The notes beneath the pieces were generated by a model that saw nothing but the letters and a program-made list of their open reading frames with translations, did no database searches and was not told where the DNA came from. Source: Glaciihabitans sp. (GTDB taxonomy: Bacteria > Actinomycetota > Actinomycetes > Actinomycetales > Microbacteriaceae). Taken from it: a stretch of 64,000 nt of DNA. A program made the position numbers and the translations under genes. Positions 8,988-18,853 of this stretch are shown here, in pieces (within the stretch, counting starts at the first letter, position 1; each line of letters opens with the position of its first letter). Location: contig JAODMF010000013.1 of NCBI GenBank assembly GCA_025464095.1, positions 124,001 to 188,000 of the forward strand. Direction: 5' to 3'.

Positions 8988-9482
8988 ATGACGTCGAACG
9001 ACACCCTCTTTTCCGCCGCCGACAGCGCCGACCTCGTCGCGCTGGCGCGGGCTCTCTACCCGCACGACGGGCTGCCGGACGCCCCCTACCTGCGCACGGT
9101 CGCCAGCATCGAAAGCCGGGCATCCGTCGAACCGGCTCTCTGGCACACGCTCAACGACGGACTCGTCGAACTGCGCGGTGCAGCGGATGCCGCGCCCGCG
9201 TCGACGGACGCCGCCACGCTGCAGCAGCTTCTGCGCGATCGCGAGGGCACCCCGTTCTTTCGCGCTATCCGCCAGCTCACCGCCTGGTACCTCTACGACG
9301 ACCACGAGGTGTGGGCGTTCGTCGGCTACCCCGGGCCATCCTTCAGCCTCGGCGGCTACCTGCACCGGGGCTTCAATGACCTCGCCTGGCTGCCCGAACC
9401 ACGCATCGAGGAGAGCGGGCTCGACCTGCCCGAAATCGGCCCCCTCGACTCTGCAAACCCCACCGTAAAGGCAGCCTCATGA
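8988..9482 (+). CDS. Gluconate 2-dehydrogenase subunit 3-like small subunit
   Basis: A 164-residue protein resembling the small subunit 3 of membrane-associated GMC dehydrogenases. It overlaps the GMC gene by ATGA (9479-9482), so it is almost certainly its partner. Most homologues carry a Tat signal that exports the folded flavoprotein complex. Here the N-terminus (MTSNDTLFSAADSADLVAL) has no twin-arginine motif or hydrophobic core, so the complex is predicted to be cytoplasmic. The conserved segment around FFRAIRQLTAWYLYDDHEVW is intact. The family call is moderate; coupling to the GMC gene is clear. Confidence 0.75.
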   Translation: MTSNDTLFSAADSADLVALARALYPHDGLPDAPYLRTVASIESRASVEPALWHTLNDGLVELRGAADAAPASTDAATLQQLLRDREGTPFFRAIRQLTAWYLYDDHEVWAFVGYPGPSFSLGGYLHRGFNDLAWLPEPRIEESGLDLPEIGPLDSANPTVKAAS

Positions 9483-11041
9483 CCCAGTACGCCCTCGACG
9501 ACACCGATGTCGCCGTCATCATTGGCTCCGGCCCCGGCGGCGCTACGCTCGCGCTGCAGCTCGCGCTCAAGGGCTTTCGCATCGTCATGCTCGAAGCCGG
9601 GCCGTGGGTCGCCAACGAGGACTTCGTCAATGACGAGCGCGCGGCATTCGACCAGCTGAGCTGGACCGACCCTCGCCTCGCGACTGGCAGCTGGGCGCTC
9701 GCGCGGAACTTCCCGGCAAGCCCCGCCTGGATGGGCAAGGTCGTCGGTGGCACCGCCACCTTCTGGACCGGCCTCACGCCCCGGTTCAAGAACCACGAGT
9801 TCCGTACCCGCTCGGTCTATGGCGAGATCGCCGACGCATCCCTCGCCGACTGGCCGATCGGCATCGACGAGCTGGCCAGCTACTACGACCGCGCGGAGGT
9901 GGCGATGGGCACCTCCCACCGCCAGGGCCGTCCGCCGATGCCCGCCAACAACAACTACAAGGTGTTGGCCAACGGCGCGGAACGCGCCGGCTACCGCCAC
10001 TACGCGACCGGGCCGTACGCGACGAATGTCGAGGAGTACGACGGGCGCCCTGGCACCCTGCAGGATGGCTTCTGCCAGCAGGGCGACAAGTCGCGGGCCA
10101 AGTGGTCGCCACTGGTCAGCGAAATTCCGAAGGCGCTCGCCACCGGGCAGCTCGAACTGCGGACGAACTCGCAGGCCGTCCAGGTGACGCTGGATGCTGG
10201 CGGCCGCGCTGACGGTGTGGTCTACGCCGACGAGCACGGAGCCCTGCACCGGCAGCGGGCCGCTCTGGTGGCTGTCGCGGGCAACGCCATCGAAACGCCG
10301 CGACTGCTCATGCTGTCGGGGACCTCCGCGCATCCGGACGGCCTCGCCAACTCGTCCGGCCAGCTGGGACGCAACTACATGCGCCACACCACCGGTGTCG
10401 TGTACGCGGAGTTCGACCAGGAGGTGCACATGTACCGCGGCGAGCCGATGGCCGGCATCATCAACGACGAGTCCCGCCACGACCCGGATCGTGGATTCGC
10501 TGGCGGGTACTACATGGAGATGATCGCGCAGGGCCTGCCCTCGTTCACCACGTTCATGGAGCCCGGCGGATGGGGGCCCGACTTCACCGCGAAGGTCGAG
10601 GCATACACGCGAACCGCCGGCATTTGGATCTGCGGGGAGGACCTGCCCCGGGCATCCAACCGGGTCACGCTGAGCGCCACCCTGAAGGATCACCTCGGAC
10701 TCGCCGCGCCCGAGGTGCACTCGGACGACCACGAGAACGACCTCGCAATGCTCGAGCACGCGTACGCACAGGGCGAGCGCGTGTTCCGCGCGGCCGGGTC
10801 ACGGCGCGTCACGCGGGCTCCCGCGATGCCCTCCGGCCACAACCTCGGAACGGCGCGCATGAGCGCGGCCGCCTCGGATGGCGTCGTCAACAGCTACGGG
10901 CAGACGCACGACATCCCGAACCTGTTCGTGTCGGACGGCTCGATCTTCACCACCGGCGCAGCAGCGAACCCGACGCTCACGATCATGGCGCTCGTGCTGC
11001 GCCAGGCCGAATACATCACCGCCAACCACGGCTCGATCTAA
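9479..11041 (+). CDS. GMC-family FAD-dependent oxidoreductase
   Basis: A 520-residue glucose-methanol-choline oxidoreductase. The N-terminal FAD-binding motif GSGPGG is at residues 16-21, and GNAIETPRLLMLSG is the mid-protein flavin segment. The C-terminal PSGHNLGTARMS carries probable catalytic His 454, with paired Asn 497 in GAAANPTLTIMAL. The enzyme should oxidise an alcohol or sugar hydroxyl to an aldehyde or ketone. The preceding gene encodes its small subunit and the next an aldehyde dehydrogenase, suggesting two-step oxidation of the compound imported by the ABC system. No export signal is present. Confidence 0.9.
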   Translation: MTQYALDDTDVAVIIGSGPGGATLALQLALKGFRIVMLEAGPWVANEDFVNDERAAFDQLSWTDPRLATGSWALARNFPASPAWMGKVVGGTATFWTGLTPRFKNHEFRTRSVYGEIADASLADWPIGIDELASYYDRAEVAMGTSHRQGRPPMPANNNYKVLANGAERAGYRHYATGPYATNVEEYDGRPGTLQDGFCQQGDKSRAKWSPLVSEIPKALATGQLELRTNSQAVQVTLDAGGRADGVVYADEHGALHRQRAALVAVAGNAIETPRLLMLSGTSAHPDGLANSSGQLGRNYMRHTTGVVYAEFDQEVHMYRGEPMAGIINDESRHDPDRGFAGGYYMEMIAQGLPSFTTFMEPGGWGPDFTAKVEAYTRTAGIWICGEDLPRASNRVTLSATLKDHLGLAAPEVHSDDHENDLAMLEHAYAQGERVFRAAGSRRVTRAPAMPSGHNLGTARMSAAASDGVVNSYGQTHDIPNLFVSDGSIFTTGAAANPTLTIMALVLRQAEYITANHGSI

Positions 11042-11073
11042 GAAAACCACCAGCAACAACAAGGAGTAACGCC

Positions 11074-12450
11074 ATGGCCATCGCCACCATCAGCCCCACG
11101 ACCGGAGAAGTCCTCGCCACCTTCGAGCCGCACACGGCGGAGCAAATCGAGGCGCACATCGCGGCCGCAGACAACGCGTTCAAACAGCTCGCCGAGACCA
11201 CTTTCGCCCAGCGCGCCGCGTGGATGCGTCGGGCCGCCGAGATTTTGGAGTCCGAGGCCGACGAGGTGGCCACGCTGATCTCGACCGAAATGGGCAAGAC
11301 GTTCGCGACGGCCAAGTATGAGGCGCTCAAGTCGGCAACGGGCATGCGGCACTTCGCCGAGAACGCCGAGCGGTACCTCGCACCCGAATCCCCCGTACCC
11401 GCCGACAGTGTGGGCGCGTCGAGCCTGGACGTACGGTTCGAGCCAATCGGCGTGATCCTCGCTGTCATGCCGTGGAATTACCCGCTCTGGCAGGCGGTCC
11501 GCTTCGCGGCGCCCGCCCTGATGGCTGGCAACACGGGGCTGCTCAAGCACGCCTCGAACGTGCCGCAGAGCGCGCTGTACCTGGGCGCGCTGTTCGAGCG
11601 CGGCGGCTTCCCGGCGGGGGCGTTCTCCACCCTGCTCATCGAGGGAGCGGCCGTCGCGCCGCTGCTGGACGACCGTCGCATCCGCGCCGCGACTCTGACC
11701 GGGTCGGTGGCGGCGGGAGCATCCGTCGCCGAGGCCGCGGGTCGCAACGTCAAGAAGACGGTGCTCGAACTCGGCGGCACGGACGTGTTCATCGTGATGC
11801 CGTCGGCAGACGTCGACCGGGCAGCGGAACTCGCTGTGAACGCCCGCGTGCAGAACTCGGGCCAGTCCTGCATCGCCGCCAAGCGCTACTACGTGCACGC
11901 GGACGTCTACTCACGGTTCGCGGACCGGTTCGTCGCCGGCATGGCGGCGACGGTGGCCGGCGACCCGATGGCCGAGGGCACGTCGTTCGGCCCGCTCGCG
12001 ACAGAACGGGGCCGAAAGGATGTCGAGGAGCTCGTCGCCGACGCCGTAGCCAAGGGCGCGACCGTGCTCACCGGCGGCACCACGCCTGAGGGTGCGGGAT
12101 GGTTCTATCCCGCGACGGTTCTCACCGACGTCACGCCCGAGATGCGCATCTACCGCGAGGAGTGCTTCGGCCCTGTCGCGTGCCTCTACTCGGTCGACTC
12201 GGTCGAGGAGGCGATCGAACGCTCGAACGACTCGGAATTCGGCCTGAGCTCGAGCGTCTGGAGCAACGACGACGAGGAGATCGCGCTGTTGGGCCGCCGC
12301 GTGGATGCCGGAGGCGTCTTCGTGAACGGTCTCACGGCATCCTTCCCGGCCGTTCCGTTCGGTGGGGTGAAGGACTCAGGCTACGGGCGTGAGCTCTCGG
12401 CCTATGGGATTCGCGAGTTCGTCAACGTGAAGACGGTGTGGCGGGCCTGA
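11074..12450 (+). CDS. NAD(P)-dependent aldehyde dehydrogenase (succinate-semialdehyde type)
   Basis: A 458-residue aldehyde dehydrogenase of the short succinate-semialdehyde dehydrogenase class. PWNYP (133-137) and Lys 158 belong to the coenzyme site, Glu 232 (LELGG) is the general base and Cys 266 (NSGQSCIAAK) the nucleophile. ATG 11074 follows AAGGAG at 11061-11066; the longer open frame upstream overlaps the GMC gene and is not used. As last gene of the operon it probably oxidises the aldehyde made by the GMC enzyme. The substrate could differ from succinate semialdehyde. Confidence 0.92.
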   Translation: MAIATISPTTGEVLATFEPHTAEQIEAHIAAADNAFKQLAETTFAQRAAWMRRAAEILESEADEVATLISTEMGKTFATAKYEALKSATGMRHFAENAERYLAPESPVPADSVGASSLDVRFEPIGVILAVMPWNYPLWQAVRFAAPALMAGNTGLLKHASNVPQSALYLGALFERGGFPAGAFSTLLIEGAAVAPLLDDRRIRAATLTGSVAAGASVAEAAGRNVKKTVLELGGTDVFIVMPSADVDRAAELAVNARVQNSGQSCIAAKRYYVHADVYSRFADRFVAGMAATVAGDPMAEGTSFGPLATERGRKDVEELVADAVAKGATVLTGGTTPEGAGWFYPATVLTDVTPEMRIYREECFGPVACLYSVDSVEEAIERSNDSEFGLSSSVWSNDDEEIALLGRRVDAGGVFVNGLTASFPAVPFGGVKDSGYGRELSAYGIREFVNVKTVWRA

Positions 12451-12466
12451 CGCTGCGCGACCCTCG

Positions 12467-13342
12467 CTACTCGCCGATCTCCACCAGCACGCGCGGCAGT
12501 TCCGCGAGCAGCTCGCTGGCAAGGTAGCCCAGCGGCGCGATCATCACCGACAGGCGTTCTCCGGCCGCCGCATGTGCGTGCGTAGCCCAGACCGCTGCCT
12601 GCGAGGGTGACGCGCCGCGGGCGGCGAGGCCGGCGATCGCGCCCGCGAGCACGTCTCCGCTTCCCGACGTGCCGAGCCCGCTGCCGCCGGGGCCGACGCT
12701 CCACACGCTCCCTCCCGGCGCCGCGATCGAACCCCAGCAACTGACGACCGCACCGTACCTGTCGGCGATCTCGGAGACATCCCCCGCTCCGCCGTCCGAG
12801 TCCCGATCCAGCAGCCGACCGGCCTCTCCCACATTGGGAGTCAGGAGAAGTCGACCGTCGAGCGCGCTCGCGAACGCCGGAACCCGGGGGAGACAGCCGA
12901 GCGCGAATGCGTCCAACAGCACGGCGGCGTTCTCGGGAACGAGATCGAGGATGGCGCGCAGCAGCGCCTCCGCTTCGTCCGGGTCGTCGAGCCCGGGGCC
13001 AATTACGATGGCGTCGGCGTTCGCGAGTTCCGCGGATGCCGCCGCGATCCCGTCGCCGCGAATGTGCTGCCCGGCAGTTTCGGCGAGCGCGATCACTCCA
13101 CACTCCGGCACCGCGGCGGCCACTGTAGCCGCGGCGGACTCCGCAATGGCGAGGGTGAGCCGCCCCGCTCCCACCCTCAGTGCCGCGAGACCCGCGAGCA
13201 TTGCGGCGCCCGGCGACTTGCGGGCTCCCCCGACGACCAGCACCTGGCCGCGACTGTATTTCGAGCCATCGGTACTGGGAAGCGGCCACCGCCGGAGCAG
13301 ATCGGAGGTGACCTCGATCGGCTCAGGGCTGCGGGACGACAT
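12467..13342 (-). CDS. nnrD: ADP-dependent NAD(P)H-hydrate dehydratase
   Basis: A 291-residue ribokinase-fold repair enzyme that uses ADP or ATP to dehydrate damaged NADHX/NADPHX. VLVVGGARKSPGAAMLAG (residues about 34-51), the IGPGLDD segment, LTPNVGEAGRLL and GTSGSGDVLAGAIAGL are the family signatures. Only the dehydratase domain is present; the epimerase often fused in front (YjeF N-terminal) is absent. ATG 13342 gives a 20-base overlap with the phosphatase gene upstream, so the two are probably co-translated. It converges on the aldehyde dehydrogenase with only 16 bases between the stops. Confidence 0.9.
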   Translation of the reverse strand: MSSRSPEPIEVTSDLLRRWPLPSTDGSKYSRGQVLVVGGARKSPGAAMLAGLAALRVGAGRLTLAIAESAAATVAAAVPECGVIALAETAGQHIRGDGIAAASAELANADAIVIGPGLDDPDEAEALLRAILDLVPENAAVLLDAFALGCLPRVPAFASALDGRLLLTPNVGEAGRLLDRDSDGGAGDVSEIADRYGAVVSCWGSIAAPGGSVWSVGPGGSGLGTSGSGDVLAGAIAGLAARGASPSQAAVWATHAHAAAGERLSVMIAPLGYLASELLAELPRVLVEIGE

Positions 13343-14045
13343 GGGGATCTCCGGGATGCTCGGTGACGGGCACCCCACTGGCCTCGAGGTGCTCGGTCGC
13401 CGAGAAGTACTCCACCCGCCACGGTTCCACCCCCCGGTCACGGACGAGCCGGGTAATCGACGCGTTGGCCACGGTGTGCGAGCGCGCGAAGTCGAGCAGG
13501 TCGAGCTCGCTGAGCCCGAGGCAGACGTAGATGAACAACAACACAACGGCATCGTGCGCCACGACGAGCGCCGGGCCACCGTCAAACTCCGCCAGCACCG
13601 ACCGCACTCGGAGCGCGACATCCGCCCACGACTCACCGCCCGGCGGCCGGTAGGCGAATTTGCCGAGCCATCGCCGCCGCGCCGCCTCCTGGGGATACCG
13701 GTCTTCGACGCCTCGCGAAGTCAGCAGGTCCAGGATGCCCAGCTCGCGGTCGCGTAGCCGCTCGTCCACGTGCACTGGCACCGTGATCCCGCCCACATCG
13801 GCAGCCAGGTGCACCGTCTGCCGGGCGCGGAGGTAGGGCGAGCACCAGATGGCGGACAGCGAGCGGTCGCTCGCGAGCCAGCGGCCCAGCGCCTGCGCCT
13901 GTTGCTCACCCGTCTCGGACAGGGGCACGTCGGCGTCCCGCCAGTCGATCTCGATCGTCAGGGCGCCACTCGTTTCGGCGGCCGAGGCGGCGACGTTGGC
14001 GAGGCTCTCCCCGTGCCGCACCAGCCACAACTCGGTAACCGCCAT
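13323..14045 (-). CDS. Histidine phosphatase superfamily protein
   Basis: A 240-residue phosphoglycerate-mutase-like phosphatase. LWLVRHGESLAN near the N-terminus holds the catalytic RHG histidine, WCSPYLRARQT is the second motif, and ALVVAHDAVV provides the second catalytic histidine. The start at 14045 (MAVTELW) places the RHG strand at the usual distance; an in-frame start nine codons upstream adds only arginines. The substrate is unknown (sugar phosphates and small phosphoesters are typical). It overlaps nnrD by 20 bases. Confidence 0.85.
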   Translation of the reverse strand: MAVTELWLVRHGESLANVAASAAETSGALTIEIDWRDADVPLSETGEQQAQALGRWLASDRSLSAIWCSPYLRARQTVHLAADVGGITVPVHVDERLRDRELGILDLLTSRGVEDRYPQEAARRRWLGKFAYRPPGGESWADVALRVRSVLAEFDGGPALVVAHDAVVLLFIYVCLGLSELDLLDFARSHTVANASITRLVRDRGVEPWRVEYFSATEHLEASGVPVTEHPGDPHVVPQP

Positions 14046-14128
14046 CGCTCGCCTCCTCCGCCTCCCCACCAACGTAGGCGGCGACCCGCGAGCGCGGGGG
14101 AGGCTTGACAGGACCGACCGGGTCTACC

Positions 14129-16531
14129 TCAGGAACTGGCGGGCATCCACTCCCAGCCTTCGACCCGCGGATCGTCCGTCCCGTGCTCGTAGGCATACGC
14201 ACGCAGTGCAACCCGTTCATCGGCGAACTGTTTCACAACGCCCTCGAACCGGCGCTCGAGGCCCGGAACCCGACGGATGACGTCGATCGCGAGCTGGTGG
14301 CGGTCGAGATCGTTGAGCATGAGCATGTCGTGGGGCGTGGTCGTCGTGCCGGCCTCCTTGAATCCACGCACGTGGATGTTCGCGTGGTTGCGGCGGCGGT
14401 AGGTCAACTGGTGCACGAGCGCCGGATACCCGTGGAAGGCGAACACGACCGGCTTGTCGGTCGTGAAAACCGCATCAAAATCGGCGTGGGACATGCCGTG
14501 TGGATGCTCCGCCTCATCCTGCAGTCGCATCAGGTCGACCACGTTGACGAAGCGCATCTTCAGCCCGGGGACGTGCTCGCGCAGCAGTTGCACGGCGGCC
14601 AGTGCTTCGAGGGTGGGCACTTCGCCCGCGGCGGCTATGACCACGTCCGCTTCCTCCCCCGGCAGCTCAGTACCCGCCCACTCCCATCTGCTGATACCGC
14701 GAGCGCCGTGAGCGCGTGCCTGCTCGATGGTGAGGTAGGTGGGCGCAGGCTGCTTGCCCGCGACGATCACGTTGACGTGATCGCGCGTGATGAGGCAGTG
14801 CTCCATGGTGACCATGAGCGTGTTGGCATCCGGCGGCAGGTAGACCCGAACGACGCCCGGCCCCTTGTTCACCACGTGGCCGAGGAAGCCCGGATCCTGG
14901 TGAGAGAAGCCGTTGTGGTCCTGCCGCCACACGTGCGAGCTGAGCAGGTAGGTGAGCGAAGCGACGGGGAGCCGCCAGGCGACCTTCTCACTCGACTCGA
15001 GCCACTTCGCGTGCTGGTTGAACATCGAGTCGACGATGTGGATGAATGCCTCGTACGAGTTGATGAGCCCGTGGCGTCCGGTGAGCAGGTATCCCTCGAG
15101 CATCCCCTCGATGAGGTTCTCGCTGAGGATTTCGATCACCCTGCCCTCGGGCGCGAGATTTTCGTCGGTCGCGACGGTCTCGGCGAGCCACTGCTTGCCG
15201 CTCACCTCGTACATGCCATCCAGGCGATTGGATGCCGTTTCATCCGGCCCGAACAGGCGGAAGTTCTTCGGGTTGAGGCGCGCGACCTGCGCCAGCCAGT
15301 CGCCGAGCACCCGCGTGGCTTCGACCCGGCCGTGCGCGGTGCGAGCCGGGTCCACCTCATGCGGGGCGAGCGAAGGCAGGACCAGGTCGTGCAGCAGCGC
15401 TCCCCCGTTTCCGGCGGGAATTGCGCTCATTCGCCGGGCACCCACCGGGCGAATCGCGGCGAGCGCGGGGGAGATAGCCCCGGCGTCGTCGAAAAGCTCT
15501 TCCGGGCGGTAGCTGCGCATCCACTGCTCCAGCAGGGCGCGGTGATCCGCGTTGTCGCGCACCCCCGAGAGTGGAACCTGGTGCGCGCGCCACGTTCCCT
15601 CCACCGGCAGGTCGTCGACTCGCTTCGGCCCGGTCCAGCCCTTGGGAGTGCGAAGAATGATGACGGGCCAGGTGGGCCGCGCGGTATCGCCCGATGCGGC
15701 ATCCTGTCGAATGCGGTCAATGTCGTCGAGGGCGCTCTCCATCGCCGCCGCGAATCGCTCGTGCACGGCGAGATGGTCTTCACCGTCGAATCCGCCCGAG
15801 ACGATGCGCGGCGAGTATCCGTAGCCCTCGAACAGCGCGACAAGCTCGGTCTCGGGGATGCGCGCGAGCACGGTCGGATTGGCGATCTTGTAGCCGTTCA
15901 GATTCAGGATCGGCAGCACCACCCCATCCGTCTTCGGGTTGAGGAATTTATTGAGGTGCCAGCTCGCGGCCAGCGTGCCCGTCTCCGCCTCGCCGTCGCC
16001 GATGACGCAGGCGACCGTGAGCCCGGGGTTGTCGAGCGCTGCACCGAAGGCATGGGCCAGCGAGTAGCCGAGCTCACCGCCCTCGTTGATGGAGCCGGGA
16101 GTCTCCGGCGCGGCGTGCGAGGGGATGCCCCCCGGAAAGGAGAACTGGCGGAACAGCTCGCGCATCCCCGCGGCGCTGGTCGGCACCTTCGGATACAGCT
16201 CCGAATAGGTGCCATCGAGCCAGGCGTTGGCCACGATTGCTGGCCCGCCGTGGCCAGGGCCGGCGATGTACAGCACGTTCAGGTTCTCGCGCTTGACGAT
16301 GAGGCGATTGAGGTGCGCCCACACGAAACTGAGCGCCGGCGACGTTCCCCAGTGGCCGAGGAGGCGCGGTTTGATGTGCTCCGGTGCCAGCTTCTCGGCG
16401 AGCAGCGGATTCTGCAGGAGGTAGATCTGCCCCACGGTGAGGTAGTTCGCTGCTCGCCACCAGGCGTCGACCACCTCGAGCCCGGCTGCATCGGCCACTG
16501 CGCGGTTGTCGGTCTCGGTGCTCGTTGACAT
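14129..16531 (-). CDS. xfp: Xylulose-5-phosphate/fructose-6-phosphate phosphoketolase
   Basis: An 800-residue thiamine-diphosphate enzyme of full family length. It splits xylulose 5-phosphate (and usually fructose 6-phosphate) with phosphate into acetyl phosphate plus a triose or tetrose phosphate. Recognisable segments include [57 protein letters not shown] and the thiamine-binding GDGEAETG. It is monocistronic, with its own gap upstream. It supplies acetyl phosphate and an ATP-yielding bypass when respiration is limited, in keeping with the redox-stress genes nearby, though no DosR-type box was found in front of it. Confidence 0.95.
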   Translation of the reverse strand: MSTSTETDNRAVADAAGLEVVDAWWRAANYLTVGQIYLLQNPLLAEKLAPEHIKPRLLGHWGTSPALSFVWAHLNRLIVKRENLNVLYIAGPGHGGPAIVANAWLDGTYSELYPKVPTSAAGMRELFRQFSFPGGIPSHAAPETPGSINEGGELGYSLAHAFGAALDNPGLTVACVIGDGEAETGTLAASWHLNKFLNPKTDGVVLPILNLNGYKIANPTVLARIPETELVALFEGYGYSPRIVSGGFDGEDHLAVHERFAAAMESALDDIDRIRQDAASGDTARPTWPVIILRTPKGWTGPKRVDDLPVEGTWRAHQVPLSGVRDNADHRALLEQWMRSYRPEELFDDAGAISPALAAIRPVGARRMSAIPAGNGGALLHDLVLPSLAPHEVDPARTAHGRVEATRVLGDWLAQVARLNPKNFRLFGPDETASNRLDGMYEVSGKQWLAETVATDENLAPEGRVIEILSENLIEGMLEGYLLTGRHGLINSYEAFIHIVDSMFNQHAKWLESSEKVAWRLPVASLTYLLSSHVWRQDHNGFSHQDPGFLGHVVNKGPGVVRVYLPPDANTLMVTMEHCLITRDHVNVIVAGKQPAPTYLTIEQARAHGARGISRWEWAGTELPGEEADVVIAAAGEVPTLEALAAVQLLREHVPGLKMRFVNVVDLMRLQDEAEHPHGMSHADFDAVFTTDKPVVFAFHGYPALVHQLTYRRRNHANIHVRGFKEAGTTTTPHDMLMLNDLDRHQLAIDVIRRVPGLERRFEGVVKQFADERVALRAYAYEHGTDDPRVEGWEWMPASS

Positions 16532-16635
16532 GGTGGTCTTCCTCTCGAGGTCCTCCTCCCACGCTATGACTTACGCCTGTTGACCGCATCGATAACCGAT
16601 CCGGATGCTCCCCGGCCGGTTGTCGCGAGGGTCGA

Positions 16636-16872
16636 TCAGGCGACTTCGTTGAGGGTCTTCTCGATTGCACTGAGCCGCGCGTCGACCGAATTGAGCTTGC
16701 CGAGCAGCTCCGCGCTGGTCTCGTTGCTCACCCGGAGCGCTTCACGCAGGGAGGGCGATCCCTCGGCTTCGGCGATTGATCGCTTTGTGCGGAAGTACTG
16801 GCTGAAGATTGCCAGCGTGATTCCGCCGGCTACTGCGACGACCGGAACGAGGTAGGTCCATCCGTATTGCAT
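16636..16872 (-). CDS. Small single-pass membrane protein
   Basis: A 78-residue protein with one N-terminal membrane helix (YLVPVVAVAGGITLAIFSQYF), a basic stretch and a C-terminal half with coiled-coil-like periodicity (SAELLGKLNSVDARLSAIEKTL). It lies 10 bases after the ArsR-like gene and is probably co-transcribed with it. Nothing identifies a function; the layout suggests a membrane-anchored helper or sensor. Confidence 0.6.
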   Translation of the reverse strand: MQYGWTYLVPVVAVAGGITLAIFSQYFRTKRSIAEAEGSPSLREALRVSNETSAELLGKLNSVDARLSAIEKTLNEVA

Positions 16873-16882
16873 TTATTGATCC

Positions 16883-17188
16883 TTAGTGTGCAGATGATGC
16901 GCTGTGGGTGACCGCATCGCTGATGGTGTCGATGGTGACGTGGATAGAGAACGGCTCGAGCGAGACGAACTTCAGTGCCGTGCCGTCCTGGGAGAGTTCG
17001 AGCGAGGTTGCCACGAAGCCTGCGGCTTCGAGTTTCGCGAGATGCATGTAGAGCAGTGCGCGCGACATTCCCACGCGGCGGGCGAGTTCGCTCAGGTGCA
17101 CCCGGCCGCCTCGGAGTTCGTTCAGGATGGCCATCCGCTGCGGACTCGCCGCCGCCGAAAGAACTGCGCTCAGTTGCTCGACATTCAT
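16883..17188 (-). CDS. ArsR/winged-helix transcriptional regulator
   Basis: A 101-residue winged-helix protein: AAASPQRMAILNELRGGRVHLSELARRVGMSRALLYMHLAKLEAAGFV is an ArsR-type helix-turn-helix (residues about 12-60), followed by a short beta wing. There is no obvious cysteine metal site. ATG at 17188 is preceded by AAAGGAG on the minus strand; an earlier start eight codons upstream would include the ribosome site. The inverted repeat at 17206-17227 just upstream is a candidate autoregulatory operator. The adjacent membrane protein gene is the likely target. Confidence 0.8.
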   Translation of the reverse strand: MNVEQLSAVLSAAASPQRMAILNELRGGRVHLSELARRVGMSRALLYMHLAKLEAAGFVATSLELSQDGTALKFVSLEPFSIHVTIDTISDAVTHSASSAH

Positions 17189-17205
17189 TCCACTCCTTTC
17201 TTGCA

Positions 17206-17227
17206 GGTGCAATATAAATCTTGCACC
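17206..17227. promoter_or_regulatory. Inverted repeat upstream of the ArsR-like gene
   Basis: GGTGCAA and TTGCACC are separated by eight A/T-rich bases, 18 bases upstream of the ATG at 17188. Symmetry and position suggest the regulator's own operator overlapping its promoter. This is inference. Confidence 0.5.
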
Positions 17228-17335
17228 CCAAGACCTGCCTTGTCAAACGGGCCGAACGTCGCACTCGTCGCTTGTCCGGCTCTCGGACGACGCCCCGTTT
17301 TGGGGGCGATCCATGAAGCAACTTCACCCCCTTGG

Positions 17336-17351
17336 GGGTCAACGTTGACCC
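17336..17351. promoter_or_regulatory. 16-bp palindrome in front of the two-component genes
   Basis: GGGTCAACGTTGACCC is a perfect palindrome 24 bases upstream of the sensor kinase start; a second dyad, ACCCCC-TT-GGGGGT, overlaps its left side. It may be the site through which the response regulator controls its own operon. This is inference from position and symmetry. Confidence 0.45.
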
Positions 17352-17374
17352 AACCTCATCCTCATACTGAAAAA

Positions 17375-18853
17375 ATGCCCGTGCGAGGAATGTCGGCGTT
17401 CACCCTGCCGCGATGGTCTGTGCGCGCGCGCGTACTGACAGCCATCCTCCTCGTTGCCGCCTTTGGCATGGCCGGCGCCGGTGCGACGACATTCCTTCTG
17501 CAGCGCGACAGCGCCATGAACGACATTGACAGTCACCTGCTCGCGCGGGTCGCGGATGCCCGATCAATCGTTCTCAGCGGATCGAACGCGAACGCACAAA
17601 CGGGCGACGCTCCGGGCCTGCGCTTCGCCACCGCCACCGATGCGCTGAATGAGATCCTGGAACGAGTTCCACCGGCGCCGAACGAAGCCGCGTTGGGAAT
17701 CGTCAACGGTCGCGCTCGGCTCGCGCCCGGCATCCACGGCGATTTCTCCCTTGCAACGAACACCGCGATGATCGCCGCTGTGGTTCGCGGCTCCCAGAAG
17801 GGCATCGTGCAGATCGGAACGTTTTCGTCGGCGCAGGGCCCGCTCCGCTACGTTGCAACACCGGTAACGGTGCAGGGCAGCACGGACCAGGGCATCTACC
17901 TCACCGCCGTTCGCATCGATGGCGCGCTCGCCAACCTCACCGGCGCGTTCAAGGCGTATGGGGCTGTCGCCGCGATCGCGCTGGCCGCCATCGGCATCAT
18001 CGGGTGGTTTGTCGCCGGCCGGATGCTCGGTCCGATCCGCCAGCTGCACCTGGCCGCATCCCACATCACCGCCAACGATCGCACCCAGCGCATTCCCGTT
18101 GTGGGCAGGGATGACGTCTCCCAACTGACCGAGACGATCAACGACATGCTCGACCGGCTCGACCACGCGATGACCGCGCAGCGGCAGCTGCTCGACGACG
18201 TGCGCCACGAGTTGCAGACACCGATCACCATCGTGCGCGGCCACCTCGAGATGCTCAACAGCCGCGACTCGATCGAGGTCGAGTCCACACGCGCGGTCGC
18301 GGTCAACGAGCTGGATCGCATGGCGGCGCTCGTTGACGACATCCGCCAGCTCGCCGAGTCGCAGCGCGAGCAGCCGGTGCGCCGGATGATCGACGTCGCA
18401 GATTTCACCACCGAGGTATTCACAAAGGTGTCCGTTCTCAGCGGTCATGTCTGGTCGGTCGGGAACGTCGCGCTGGCGACGGCGGCAATCGACCCCGCCC
18501 GGATCACGCAGGCCTGGCTCCAGCTGGCGGACAACGCGGCGAAGTACTCGCCGCAGGGCACCCCGATCCAAATCGGGTCGACCGCTGCCGACGGCCATGT
18601 CGAATTCTGGGTTCAGGATGCCGGACCCGGCGTTCCACCTGACGCTCGCGACCGCATCTTCGAGCGCTTCGGCCGCGCGGACACCGGTCGCGGTATCCGC
18701 GGATCCGGCCTCGGCCTTCCCATCGTGCGCGCGATTGCGCGCTCTCACAATGGTGACGTGACGCTCGTGACATCGCCCGTCGGGTCCCGGTTCGGCATTC
18801 GGCTGCCCGACACGACGCTGACGGCGCGAAAGAAAGTAGGGGCACTCCAGTGA
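17375..18853 (+). CDS. Sensor histidine kinase of an OmpR-type two-component system
   Basis: A 492-residue membrane kinase. Membrane helices lie at about residues 19-41 and 195-215, enclosing an extracytoplasmic sensor of about 150 residues. A HAMP domain follows (GPIRQLHLAASHI), then the H-box DVRHELQTP with phospho-acceptor His 278, N-box QLADNAAKYS, and G-boxes DAGPGVPP and GSGLGLPIV. ATG 17375 has no strong ribosome site; ATG 17390 is possible. The stop overlaps the response regulator start by GTGA (18850-18853). The signal sensed is unknown. Confidence 0.9.
   Translation: MPVRGMSAFTLPRWSVRARVLTAILLVAAFGMAGAGATTFLLQRDSAMNDIDSHLLARVADARSIVLSGSNANAQTGDAPGLRFATATDALNEILERVPPAPNEAALGIVNGRARLAPGIHGDFSLATNTAMIAAVVRGSQKGIVQIGTFSSAQGPLRYVATPVTVQGSTDQGIYLTAVRIDGALANLTGAFKAYGAVAAIALAAIGIIGWFVAGRMLGPIRQLHLAASHITANDRTQRIPVVGRDDVSQLTETINDMLDRLDHAMTAQRQLLDDVRHELQTPITIVRGHLEMLNSRDSIEVESTRAVAVNELDRMAALVDDIRQLAESQREQPVRRMIDVADFTTEVFTKVSVLSGHVWSVGNVALATAAIDPARITQAWLQLADNAAKYSPQGTPIQIGSTAADGHVEFWVQDAGPGVPPDARDRIFERFGRADTGRGIRGSGLGLPIVRAIARSHNGDVTLVTSPVGSRFGIRLPDTTLTARKKVGALQ

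Noticed and set aside
14105-16528. An 807-codon open frame on the plus strand antisense to xfp
   Set aside because: It mirrors the phosphoketolase gene codon for codon, has no recognisable domain and arises from high GC in third positions.
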